9,259 nucleotides of DNA from Desulfobacteraceae bacterium. Lineage in GTDB: Bacteria; Desulfobacterota; Desulfobacteria; Desulfobacterales; Desulfosalsimonadaceae. This document shows, one piece after another, positions 1 through 6,509 of the stretch. The notes under the pieces were generated by a model. That model saw only the letters and a list, made by a program, of their open reading frames with translations, ran no database searches and was not told the DNA's origin. The DNA lies in NCBI GenBank assembly GCA_007136525.1, contig SLGU01000284.1, positions 1 through 9,259 on the forward strand. Direction: 5' to 3'. Numbering within the stretch: the stretch's first letter is position 1; each line of letters opens with the position of its first letter. The position numbers and the translations under genes are program-made.

Positions 1-1271
1 GCCACACCGAGCATCCGGCGACGATCCGCGTCCTTGGCGAGCTGCAGCTCCTCCGCCGGCAGTGACTCGTCCACGTTGGCGGTGTTGTGGATGGCGCCGC
101 GGTAGGGCAGGAACCACAACAGCCCGAACATCACCGCCGCGAAGAACACGAACAGCGCGATCGTGGCGATCCAGCCCTCCTCCCCCAGCCACAGGCCGGC
201 GAGCTCGGCCGGCACGACCCCTTCGAGGGTGCGTGACACCTGCTGACCACCGATGACGAGGTGCCACCGGGCTGCCAGCATCCCGATCAGCCCGAGGGCG
301 CCGGCGGTGGCGGCCAACCAGAGTCGCGGCAGCCCCTGGCGTCGGGCTGCCAGGGCGAACAGCATCACCACCACCAGGCCCCCGAGCAGCAGCTCGATGC
401 CGATGAAGCTCCAGCCGTAGACCCCGAAGAGCACCGCGGAGATGGCCTCCCACGTCTGTGAGCCGGTGTAGGCGGACCAACCGAGATCCCACACGCGCAG
501 CAGCAGGTAGCCGGCGAAGAAGGTGGCACCGCTGCCCGCCAGCAACTGCATCATCCGGCCCTGGTCGCGGAGGAAGCCGGTGAGCCCGCCGACCAGCGAC
601 AGCCAGGCGTAGCCGGAGGCCATCGCCATGAAGAAGAACAGGGGGCCGAGCAGCAGGTTGTTCCACACGCCACCTGGGACACCGACCAACGTGGACAGCA
701 GGAACCCGGAGTAGGCGACGAACCCGATCTCCGCGACGATGCGGGCGATCTCGAGGGTGCGCATCCGCCGCTCGGAGATCGGCCGCGGCGGGTCCTGCAG
801 GTCGTAGCCGAAGGACAGGAAGCCGTAGACCTTGCCGAGCCAGTCGCTCCGGACCGAGGCGGACCACGCGAACTCCTCGCGGTGCAGGTACCAGATGTGG
901 AAGGCGGTGAGCGCGATCAGCACCATCATGAAGTACGCGCCGTAGGGCATCACCGAGCTGAGGTTGGGGAACACCACGACCCGCCACATGCGCAACGGCT
1001 GGAACTCGTTGGCCAGCACGCCGAGCGGGATCGTGACGAAGCAGGCGAGCGCGGTGATCAGCGCGATGCGGCGAAGGCGTGCGAGCCCCGGCTCCTCCAT
1101 CGACCACGGCAGGCGTGGCAGGATGGAGATGATCAGGTTGCCGCTGCCCAGACCCGCGAGGAACAGGTAGGCCCACACCGGGCCCTTCCAGTAGACCGCT
1201 TCGTTGGGCAGGGTCCAGTCCCCGAAGAAGGGCGGGGTCCAGCTGCCGACGGTGAGGATCAGCTCGAGCAT
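1..1271 (-). CDS. NrfD/PsrC-family polytopic membrane subunit (3' end beyond window)
   Basis: Integral membrane subunit of the NrfD/PsrC/TtrC type, which in this family takes electrons from or gives them to the quinone pool for an attached iron-sulfur subunit. The visible 423 residues carry about nine hydrophobic segments (roughly 28-52, 68-88, 105-128, 172-199, 205-231, 241-260, 275-307, 315-336, 365-390). Segment 8 is followed by RWHLVIGGQQ, close to the Arg-Trp...Ile-Gly-Gly-Gln signature common in NrfD proteins. A charged tail begins near residue 400 and runs past the window edge, so the stop is not seen. The ATG at 1271 lies 12 nt after the stop of the upstream iron-sulfur gene, and a GAGGAG ribosome-binding site overlaps that stop, so the two genes are clearly co-transcribed. 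The order ferredoxin subunit then NrfD matches psrBC/ttrBC-type complexes. Substrate is unknown because no catalytic subunit is visible next to it. Confidence 0.88.
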   Translation of the reverse strand, partial: MLELILTVGSWTPPFFGDWTLPNEAVYWKGPVWAYLFLAGLGSGNLIISILPRLPWSMEEPGLARLRRIALITALACFVTIPLGVLANEFQPLRMWRVVVFPNLSSVMPYGAYFMMVLIALTAFHIWYLHREEFAWSASVRSDWLGKVYGFLSFGYDLQDPPRPISERRMRTLEIARIVAEIGFVAYSGFLLSTLVGVPGGVWNNLLLGPLFFFMAMASGYAWLSLVGGLTGFLRDQGRMMQLLAGSGATFFAGYLLLRVWDLGWSAYTGSQTWEAISAVLFGVYGWSFIGIELLLGGLVVVMLFALAARRQGLPRLWLAATAGALGLIGMLAARWHLVIGGQQVSRTLEGVVPAELAGLWLGEEGWIATIALFVFFAAVMFGLLWFLPYRGAIHNTANVDESLPAEELQLAKDADRRRMLGV

Positions 1272-1283
1272 CGGATGCGCTCC

Positions 1284-3281
1284 TCAGCGGTTGAGTTCGC
1301 CGGGCAGGCCGACGTAGTGGGTGTTTGGACCGAACCCGATCTCCGGGCGCATCACCGTGGTCTGGTGCTCAGCGATGTAGCGGGACGGGACGCTGTCGGG
1401 GTCGTCGAGGTCGCCGAAGATCCGGCACTGCGAGGGGCAGACCTCCACGCACGCCGGTCTGAGACCCTGGTCGACGCGGTGGGCGCAGTAGTTGCACTTG
1501 TCCGCGGTGTTGCGCGCGGAGTTGTAGAAGGTCATGCCGTAGGGGCAGCCCTGCATGCATGCCTGGCAGGCGAGGCAGATCGAGGAGTCGAGGTCGACGA
1601 TGCCGTCCTCGCGCTTGTAGATCGCGCCGGTCGGGCAGGCTTTGAGGCAGCCGGGGTCGTCGCAGTGGTTGCACAGCTTCGGGAGGAAGTAGGGCTGGGC
1701 ATCCGGGTACTCGCCGAGCACGTGCTCCTCGACCCAGTCCCGGAAGCCTCCCAGCGGCACGTTGTTCTCCGCCTTACAGACGTTCGTGCAGGCGTGACAG
1801 CCGATGCACCGCTCGAGATCGATGACCATGCCGAGACGGCCGGGGATGATGACTGGCGCTTCCTCGGCGTACGCCGCATCACCGCGCGACAGGAGGGGCA
1901 GCACCGCTCCTGCAGCGGCGGTGGTCATGGCTCCTTTCAGGAAGGACCTTCGGTCCATACCAGCACCGACGCCAGCAGGTTCACCCGGATCGGCTCCCCC
2001 GCAACACGCTCCCGGGGCACCGCCACAGGCACAGGTCGCTGCGCCCTCACCACAGTCGCCGCCGTCGTCGCCGCAGGCACACTGGCGTGACGCTGCCTGC
2101 AGCGCGGTCGCCGGCTCGTGCCGGGCGCTGGCGACGCGACAGCCCGGGCACACCCCCAGCTGGAACCGCGGATCGTCCGGATCGAGGCCGGCCTCCTCCA
2201 GGGTGCGGCGAGCGTGTGCCAGCAGACGCTGCGGTGCGTACTGCTCGCCGCAGGTACGGCACGCCACACTGTCGTCGGTGAGCAGGATCCGGAGCTCCAT
2301 CGCACCAGCCCCGATCGGCACCGCAGGCTCAAGCGTGAGCGCATCGTCGGGGCAGGCCGCCACGCAGGCACCACAGCCGACGCAGTCGAGGTTCGTGACG
2401 CTGAGGCTCGCCACCGAGCCGTCGAGCTGCAGGGTGTCGGTCGGGCAGGCTATGGCGCAGGCGCCGCAGGCCACGCAGGCCGACTGGTCCAGGACGATGT
2501 GGCCGAAGCCCGTAGCCGCGACCGGCGCGACCGCGTCGTCACCGAACCGAGGGAGCAGGATCCGCAACCGCTCGCGCCGATCGTGGGCGGTCGCCAGACG
2601 CAGACGGTCGTCGATCGTGATCCGTTCGGGCAGGCGCATGAGGCTGCTCATGCGATCGAGCGCCTGGCGAAGTGGAGCGGCAGTGCCGGCATCCTCGACG
2701 AAGGCCACCCGCCGGGGATCGTCGACCACCGTCCTTGTCACGGTGAGCGGGTCGAGCAGGATCCGCGGCCGGTCGTGGGTGCAGGCGAGACAACCGACCA
2801 GCACCACGCCGCGGGCCCCGGCACCGAGTGCCGCGAGCAGGACGGTCTCGTCCACGATCAGCAGCGACGGCAGCACGACGACGGCATCACCTCCCACCTC
2901 GCGGGCGACCCGACGCTGTGATGCCTCGCAGGTGATGGCCAGCACCCCGTCCCGGACGCCTGCGGCGCGGTCGGCGACGAGCGAGACGAGTTCCTCGGCC
3001 GGGAGGAAGGGTCGCTCGATCGAGGAGGTGGGACAGACGCCACTGCAGGCACCGCAGCGCTGGCAGAGGTTGGCATCGATGCGCATCTCCGCACCGTCAG
3101 GCCGGTTGCGCAGCTCGATCGCGCCGTACGGGCACGTGTCGAGGCAGGCGCGGCAGCCATCGCTGCCTACCGGTCCGACCGCGCACGTGGCGCCGCTGAT
3201 GGTGGGGGCAGGGAGCGTGATCGTGGACAAGACGGCTCCGAGGGCACGGGAGGCAGGAGAGGCAGGGGACCTGAGGACCAC
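1284..3281 (-). CDS. Large fused iron-sulfur protein: multi-cluster ferredoxin half + Tat-exported PsrB/TtrB-like ferredoxin half
   Basis: One uninterrupted frame of 665 codons. Residues 33-50 and 73-83 form a first pair of [4Fe-4S] sites; the first is irregular (C33, C43, C46, C50). Residues 111-200 look like a degenerate hydrogenase-delta (MvhD-like) domain with C118, C164 and C167. Residues 269-279 and 300-310 form a second regular ferredoxin pair. CxxC pairs at 341/344 and 378/381 look like a zinc ribbon. Residues 401-427 hold seven cysteines. A full Tat signal peptide follows (442-472; RRSFLKG), then a four-cluster electron-transfer domain (Cys 492-502, 537-549, 569-579, 596-615) typical of PsrB/TtrB/DmsB subunits. 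That domain should deliver electrons to the co-transcribed NrfD subunit. The start is uncertain. GTG at 3281 has AGGAAGG only 2 nt away; TTG at 3230 has GGAG at 6 nt and keeps all cysteine motifs. An independent second gene from ATG 1958 is possible but lacks a clear ribosome-binding site. Confidence 0.85.
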   Translation of the reverse strand: MVLRSPASPASRALGAVLSTITLPAPTISGATCAVGPVGSDGCRACLDTCPYGAIELRNRPDGAEMRIDANLCQRCGACSGVCPTSSIERPFLPAEELVSLVADRAAGVRDGVLAITCEASQRRVAREVGGDAVVVLPSLLIVDETVLLAALGAGARGVVLVGCLACTHDRPRILLDPLTVTRTVVDDPRRVAFVEDAGTAAPLRQALDRMSSLMRLPERITIDDRLRLATAHDRRERLRILLPRFGDDAVAPVAATGFGHIVLDQSACVACGACAIACPTDTLQLDGSVASLSVTNLDCVGCGACVAACPDDALTLEPAVPIGAGAMELRILLTDDSVACRTCGEQYAPQRLLAHARRTLEEAGLDPDDPRFQLGVCPGCRVASARHEPATALQAASRQCACGDDGGDCGEGAATCACGGAPGACCGGADPGEPAGVGAGMDRRSFLKGAMTTAAAGAVLPLLSRGDAAYAEEAPVIIPGRLGMVIDLERCIGCHACTNVCKAENNVPLGGFRDWVEEHVLGEYPDAQPYFLPKLCNHCDDPGCLKACPTGAIYKREDGIVDLDSSICLACQACMQGCPYGMTFYNSARNTADKCNYCAHRVDQGLRPACVEVCPSQCRIFGDLDDPDSVPSRYIAEHQTTVMRPEIGFGPNTHYVGLPGELNR
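1866..1958 (-). other. Internal twin-arginine signal peptide within the fused iron-sulfur protein
   Basis: Residues 442-472 of the 665-codon frame read as a complete Tat leader: Met-Asp, twin Arg, SFLKG, a mildly hydrophobic alanine-rich stretch, and an AYA|EE cleavage site. It closely resembles an authentic N-terminal leader, yet 441 codons precede it in the same frame. The 30 nt upstream of the ATG at 1958 show no convincing Shine-Dalgarno sequence, so a separate start is not favoured. It may act as an internal signal-anchor, a cleavage point releasing two proteins, or a relic of gene fusion. Confidence 0.75.
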
Positions 3282-3464
3282 ATCCTTCCTACCACCGTTG
3301 GAAGGTCGTCAGGGCCACAGGACCCTGCCAGGGCGCCAACGTTCCCAACGGCGCTGGAATGTTGCTTCATCGCTCGCAAGAAGCCGGTTGCCGCACACCA
3401 CGTTCGCCCGCCAGAGGTCGACCTCGGCCTACCGTGGCGCTCGACCACCGAGGTGGAGGCCCAG
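3282..3464. promoter_or_regulatory. Divergent intergenic region between the fused iron-sulfur gene and the CMD-fold gene
   Basis: This 183-bp region should hold the promoters of both divergent transcripts. It contains a perfect 12-bp palindrome (GAGGTCGACCTC, 3414-3425) and a 7-bp inverted repeat, ACCTCGG at 3421-3427 with CCGAGGT at 3448-3454, which flanks a TACCGT -10-like hexamer at 3430-3435 for the plus-strand gene. No good -35 box was found. Closer to the iron-sulfur gene is the 12-nt element shared with the dapD-side intergenic region. In addition CGTTGG occurs twice, 3 nt apart, on the minus strand near 3336-3350. Binding proteins are unknown. Confidence 0.4.
3295..3306 (-). repeat. 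12-nt shared upstream element, copy 1 (ACCTTCCAACGG)
   Basis: Read on the minus strand, ACCTTCCAACGG lies 13 nt upstream of the GTG at 3281, or 64 nt upstream of the alternative TTG at 3230. An identical 12-mer is found on the plus strand at 9048-9059, in the intergenic region between the molybdoenzyme operon and dapD. The match is exact, but this is only two copies, so it is a candidate element and not a proven operator. Confidence 0.35.
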
Positions 3465-3797
3465 ATGACAGAACACGTGCCGGAGATCTACGCCGACTAC
3501 CGGGAGCGGTTCCCGGCGGTTGCGACCGCCATGGACGGCCTAGGTGCCGCCACAGCTGCGGCTGGGCCGGTCGACGACCGCACGCAACGACTCATCAAGC
3601 TGGGGTTGGCGATCGGAGCGGTCGCCGAGGGCGCGGTGCGCTCCAACGCCCGCAAGGCCCTCGACCTCGGTGTCTCACCGGAGGAACTGCATCACGTCGC
3701 GATGTTGGCGATCACCACCTGTGGGCTGCCGACCGCCATCGCCGGCCTGCAGTGGATCGAGGAGGTCCTCGTCGCACGGCAACCGGACAGCGGCTGA
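3465..3797 (+). CDS. Carboxymuconolactone decarboxylase/AhpD-fold small protein lacking the CxxC motif
   Basis: A 110-residue all-helical protein with the carboxymuconolactone decarboxylase (CMD) pattern: a helix with KLGLAIGAVAEGAVRSNARKAL (residues 45-66), then the SPEELHHVAMLAI helix (71-83), the usual spacing in this family. AhpD members are peroxidase reductants with CxxCxxxH. Here those positions appear to be A54, A57 and N61, so AhpD-type thiol chemistry is unlikely; the only cysteine is C86. True decarboxylase activity cannot be inferred, and the function is unknown. The ATG at 3465 was chosen over the in-frame GTG at 3453 because GGAGG at 3455-3459 sits 5 nt before it. The gene is divergent from the iron-sulfur gene and convergent with the rhodanese gene. 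Small CMD proteins often accompany redox loci, so a stress or accessory role is a guess. Confidence 0.85.
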   Translation: MTEHVPEIYADYRERFPAVATAMDGLGAATAAAGPVDDRTQRLIKLGLAIGAVAEGAVRSNARKALDLGVSPEELHHVAMLAITTCGLPTAIAGLQWIEEVLVARQPDSG

Positions 3798-3822
3798 GCG
3801 CGGAGGCGACGCTCACGGCAAC

Positions 3823-3852
3823 GGGTGGGGCGGCCCGAAGGCCGCCCCACCC
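3823..3852. terminator. Perfect 13-bp hairpin, probable bidirectional terminator
   Basis: GGGTGGGGCGGCC (3823-3835), a CGAA loop, and its exact reverse complement (3840-3852). It lies 25 nt after the stop of the CMD-fold gene and 20 nt beyond the stop of the convergent rhodanese gene. There is no T-run on either side, which is common for GC-rich actinobacterial terminators. Position between convergent stops and the perfect stem support the call. Confidence 0.75.
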
Positions 3853-3872
3853 AGGAAGGTCCTTGCCGGTGC

Positions 3873-4832
3873 TCAGGCCGTGTCGGTCGTGTAACCGGCT
3901 TCGACCATCGCGGCAAACGTGCCCGCGTACCCCTCGACGTTGGTGTAGCCGATCAGGTGGTAGATGGTCTGAGCCATGCCCGCGCGGAACGCAGAACCGC
4001 AGTAGACGATCACGGGCTGATCCTGCGGAACCTCGACGTCCGTGCTGACGATGCTGCGGATCGGCACGGAGAGCGCATCCTCGATGAAGCCGTCCTCGTA
4101 CTCCTCGGGCTCACGGACATCGACCAGCACGGCGCCGGCATCGCGAGCCTCGATGGTGGCTTCGAGGTTGTTGGCGTAGAAGCCCTCCGGGATCGTGGCG
4201 AGGACGTCGTCCACGGCGTCGACCATGGCCGCCTGCAGTCCGGGGTCACCGAAGTTCTCGGGCTCGTTGTCCTCGACCACGAGCTCCTCACCCGCGGCGT
4301 CCCAGCCGACCGAGCCGGGCGAGTAGGCGGTGACGTTGTCGTAGCCCATGAGGCCGAGCGCTGCCGTCGCCATGCCGGCACGCCACCCGGACAGGCAGTA
4401 GACCCACACCGGACGATCGGTCGGGATCAGTTCCGTGCTCTGCGCGAGCTCGCGGATCGGGATGTTGACGGCGCCGGGGATGTGGCCCTCTTCGTACTCG
4501 CCGGCTTCGCGGACGTCGATCAGGACCGCGTTCTCGACCGCGAGCGCGTCCTTGAACTCGTCGAGCTCGCGGACGAAGAGGAAGCCCTCGGGGATCGTGC
4601 TCGCGAAGGCATCGACCTCCGCGACGACGTCGACCTCCTCGACCGGCGCCTCCTCCGGCTCGGCCTCGGCGTCCTCCTCGGCCTCCTCCTCCTCCTCGAG
4701 ATCGAGGGCGAGTGGTTCGTCCTCCTCGGCGTCAACGGCCGTCTCGCCGTTGTCACCGTTGCCGCAGGCCGCCAGCACCAGCATCAGTGCCAGCAGCGCG
4801 GCGAGGAGCGAGCGTGTACGGGCTCTGCGCAT
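3873..4832 (-). CDS. Exported lipoprotein with two active-type rhodanese (sulfurtransferase) domains
   Basis: A 319-residue protein. A basic start and hydrophobic stretch end in a lipobox (LAAC, Cys23), so the mature protein should be lipid-anchored on the outer face of the membrane. Residues about 33-73 form a strongly acidic low-complexity linker. Two homologous rhodanese domains follow (about 74-183 and 205-319), each introduced by a similar TIPEGF segment. Both keep the catalytic loop Cys-x4-Arg: C146-R151 (CLSGWR) and C278-R283 (CGSAFR), so both look able to carry a persulfide. Rhodaneses move sulfane sulfur between donors such as thiosulfate or polysulfide and acceptors. The ATG at 4832 was preferred over the upstream in-frame ATG at 4874 because it has AGGA 6 nt away and gives a proper signal peptide. 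The molybdoenzyme operon just upstream suggests a joint role in extracytoplasmic sulfur metabolism, by inference. It probably has its own promoter in the 180-nt gap. Confidence 0.9.
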   Translation of the reverse strand: MRRARTRSLLAALLALMLVLAACGNGDNGETAVDAEEDEPLALDLEEEEEAEEDAEAEPEEAPVEEVDVVAEVDAFASTIPEGFLFVRELDEFKDALAVENAVLIDVREAGEYEEGHIPGAVNIPIRELAQSTELIPTDRPVWVYCLSGWRAGMATAALGLMGYDNVTAYSPGSVGWDAAGEELVVEDNEPENFGDPGLQAAMVDAVDDVLATIPEGFYANNLEATIEARDAGAVLVDVREPEEYEDGFIEDALSVPIRSIVSTDVEVPQDQPVIVYCGSAFRAGMAQTIYHLIGYTNVEGYAGTFAAMVEAGYTTDTA

Positions 4833-4865
4833 GTTGCGTCCTCTCGGTTCGTTGCTCTTGGTCGT

Positions 4866-4882
4866 GGGGGCCACCTGCCCCC
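4866..4882. other. Small GC hairpin in the leader of the rhodanese gene
   Basis: GGGGGC (4866-4871) and GCCCCC (4877-4882) can pair with a 5-nt loop. On the minus strand this lies 33 nt upstream of the rhodanese ATG, outside the ribosome-binding site at 4839-4842. It could be a leader structure or chance in GC-rich DNA. Confidence 0.25.
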
Positions 4883-4971
4883 TCAGGCCTTGCGGACATC
4901 GTCGTGCTGAGATCGTGCGAGGCCCCCTCCGGTCGGGGCGGGACCGTGGTCGCCGGACCGCGGGGAGGCGC

Positions 4972-4988
4972 GGCCGCCGCCGGCGGCC
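4972..4988 (-). terminator. Candidate terminator hairpin after the molybdoenzyme operon
   Basis: GGCCGCC (4972-4978) and GGCGGCC (4982-4988) form a 7-bp stem with a 3-nt loop, 24 nt after the TAG of the cytochrome b gene. No T-run follows. The following 140 nt before the rhodanese start leave room for a separate promoter. The call rests on position and stem only. Confidence 0.4.
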
Positions 4989-5012
4989 TGGTTCTCGTCC
5001 TGCTGACGGGCA

Positions 5013-5738
5013 CTACGAGCGGCCCTCACCGGGGGGCTCAGCTGCTCCGGGCACCGGATCCACGCGTGGCTCACGCGCCTTGAGCGCGTCCATCTCCGCG
5101 ACCCACTTCGCGTGCTCGTGTGCGGCATCGGCGCGCGGGACGTACCCGGTGTGCATGGCGTTGATGGCCTTGTAGACCACGGTGAAGTAGATGTGGCCGA
5201 TCAACAGCAGGACCAGGCCCAGCATGGAGATGTTGTGGACCAGCGCCGCCCAGGACAGCTGGACGTCGGTGAGCTGACCGGACCAGATCCACAGCACCAG
5301 CCCGGAGAACACGACCCCGGCACCCAGGATGAGTACGGCCGCGTGGTGCAGCTTCTGGCCGGCGTTGAGGCGCCCTTGGGGTGGCATGCCCTCGGACTGG
5401 CCGAGGAAGTAGCGCCCCATGTGCAGCAACCAGCGTCGGTCGTCCCTGTCGTACTGGAAGGACTCGACGATGAGCTCCTTGGCGCCCTCGCGATCCACGA
5501 TGAAGTAGAGGAAGGGCACGGCCATGAAGCCGACGGCGGCGATGCGGTGGATGATCCGTGAGTAGCCGCCCGCCGCGAGGAAGGAGAGCGGTTCGAAGAT
5601 CAGCGGGAGCCCGGTGAGGAACAGCACCGTGAAGGAGCTGGCGACCAGCAGGTGGATGTAGCGCTGGCCTGGGCGGTAGCGCAGCAGCGTCTCGTTCGGA
5701 CCGGCGACCTCAGCCGTTGGCGTGGCGGTCTCACTCAT
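5013..5738 (-). CDS. Cytochrome b membrane subunit, FdnI/PhsC-like
   Basis: A 241-residue membrane protein with four transmembrane segments (about 27-50, 62-82, 131-152, 165-189) in the pattern of the b-type cytochrome subunits of formate dehydrogenase-N (FdnI), Ni-Fe hydrogenase and thiosulfate reductase (PhsC). Candidate axial haem ligands lie in the expected helices: H29 (RYIHLL), H64 (IIHRIA), H131/H132 (KLHHAA), H168 (VHNIS) and H182 (GHIYF). Its role would be to pass electrons between the quinone pool and the adjacent iron-sulfur subunit. The start codon overlaps the stop of that subunit (ATGA at 5735-5738), with GAGG 7 nt upstream, so translation is coupled. It is the last gene of a three-gene operon. 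Residues after about 195 form a charged, Pro-rich tail. The family assignment is firm; which of the related complexes it belongs to depends on the catalytic subunit. Confidence 0.9.
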   Translation of the reverse strand: MSETATPTAEVAGPNETLLRYRPGQRYIHLLVASSFTVLFLTGLPLIFEPLSFLAAGGYSRIIHRIAAVGFMAVPFLYFIVDREGAKELIVESFQYDRDDRRWLLHMGRYFLGQSEGMPPQGRLNAGQKLHHAAVLILGAGVVFSGLVLWIWSGQLTDVQLSWAALVHNISMLGLVLLLIGHIYFTVVYKAINAMHTGYVPRADAAHEHAKWVAEMDALKAREPRVDPVPGAAEPPGEGRS

Positions 5739-6508
5739 GCCTGCACCTCGTCGTCCTCAGCCGGGAGCGTCGCCCCGGTCCTCGCTGCCTCGGCTCGCTG
5801 GAGTTCCTGCGCGTGGTTCCGACGGGCGATGATCGCTGCGACCCCAGCCCCGGCCATGGTCAGGGTGATGGCCCCGACCCCGATCGGCTGGGCGAAGTCC
5901 TGCCAGGCCTCGGTCACGGTCGGGATAGCGGGATCGGCTGGCAGACCCATCGTTTCCGGGTCATCGGGGATGACCAAGAGCATCCCGAGCCCGCCGGCCT
6001 GGTTCTCCCCGTAGACCTGGGCGTTGGGGTACTTCTCGCGCATCAGGCTGGCCCGTCGGTGGGCTTCAGCGGCGATCTCCTGGCGGGTGCCGTAGGCCAG
6101 CGCATCGCTCGGACAGGTCTCCACGCACCAGGGTGTGCCACCGGCCCGGGTCACGTCCCGACAGCCGTCGCACTTGCGCGACACCCCGTCCGCCATCTTG
6201 GGCACGTCGTATGGGCAGGCCTGCACGCAGTACCGACAGCCGATGCAGGCGTCGGTGTTGACCCGGGTGAGCCCGTCCTCCTGGAACAGCGCGCCCGAGG
6301 GGCAGACGTTGACACACGCCGCGTCGGTGCAGTGGTAGCACCGGTGGTTGTCGAATCCCGCCACGACATCGGGGAAGGTTCCCCGCTCGGTGGTGGAGAT
6401 CGCGATGTAGTTCACCCCCTCACCGAGCTCGTTGCCGGTCTTGCAGGCGACGACGCAACCGGTACAGCCGATGCACTGGGTGAGGTCGAGGAGGAACGCT
6501 TGGCTCAT
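5735..6508 (-). CDS. Four-cluster [4Fe-4S] electron-transfer subunit with C-terminal membrane anchor (FdnH/PhsB-like)
   Basis: A 257-residue ferredoxin-type subunit with exactly sixteen motif cysteines in four groups: 12/15/18/22, 57/60/65/69, 88/91/94/98 and 113/116/128/132. This is the standard layout of beta subunits that wire a molybdopterin enzyme to its membrane partner. A single hydrophobic segment at about 208-228, followed by ARR, would anchor it in the membrane, as in formate dehydrogenase-N beta (FdnH). It has no signal peptide of its own; related subunits are exported in complex with the Tat-bearing catalytic subunit, which precedes it here. The ATG is 1 nt after the catalytic gene's stop, with GGAGG inside that gene's end at 6 nt spacing, and its own stop overlaps the cytochrome b start. 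The C-terminal tail after the anchor is acidic and Ala-rich. Confidence 0.92.
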   Translation of the reverse strand: MSQAFLLDLTQCIGCTGCVVACKTGNELGEGVNYIAISTTERGTFPDVVAGFDNHRCYHCTDAACVNVCPSGALFQEDGLTRVNTDACIGCRYCVQACPYDVPKMADGVSRKCDGCRDVTRAGGTPWCVETCPSDALAYGTRQEIAAEAHRRASLMREKYPNAQVYGENQAGGLGMLLVIPDDPETMGLPADPAIPTVTEAWQDFAQPIGVGAITLTMAGAGVAAIIARRNHAQELQRAEAARTGATLPAEDDEVQA

Positions 6509-6509
6509 C

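Noticed and set aside
1284..1958. Annotating the Tat-bearing half as a separate gene
   Set aside because: It is in frame with 441 upstream codons and has no visible ribosome-binding site. Kept as one gene, with the alternative stated.
882..2090. Plus-strand open frame of 402 codons
   Set aside because: It straddles two real minus-strand genes (NrfD and iron-sulfur) and has a shadow-type composition.
1804..3468. Plus-strand open frame of 554 codons opposite the fused iron-sulfur gene
   Set aside because: Ser/Arg/Ala/Thr-rich low-complexity translation with no domain. The minus strand has the cysteine motifs.
3825..4910. Plus-strand open frame of 361 codons opposite the rhodanese gene
   Set aside because: Asp/Val/Leu/Arg-rich antisense of the lipoprotein. 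It begins inside the terminator hairpin.
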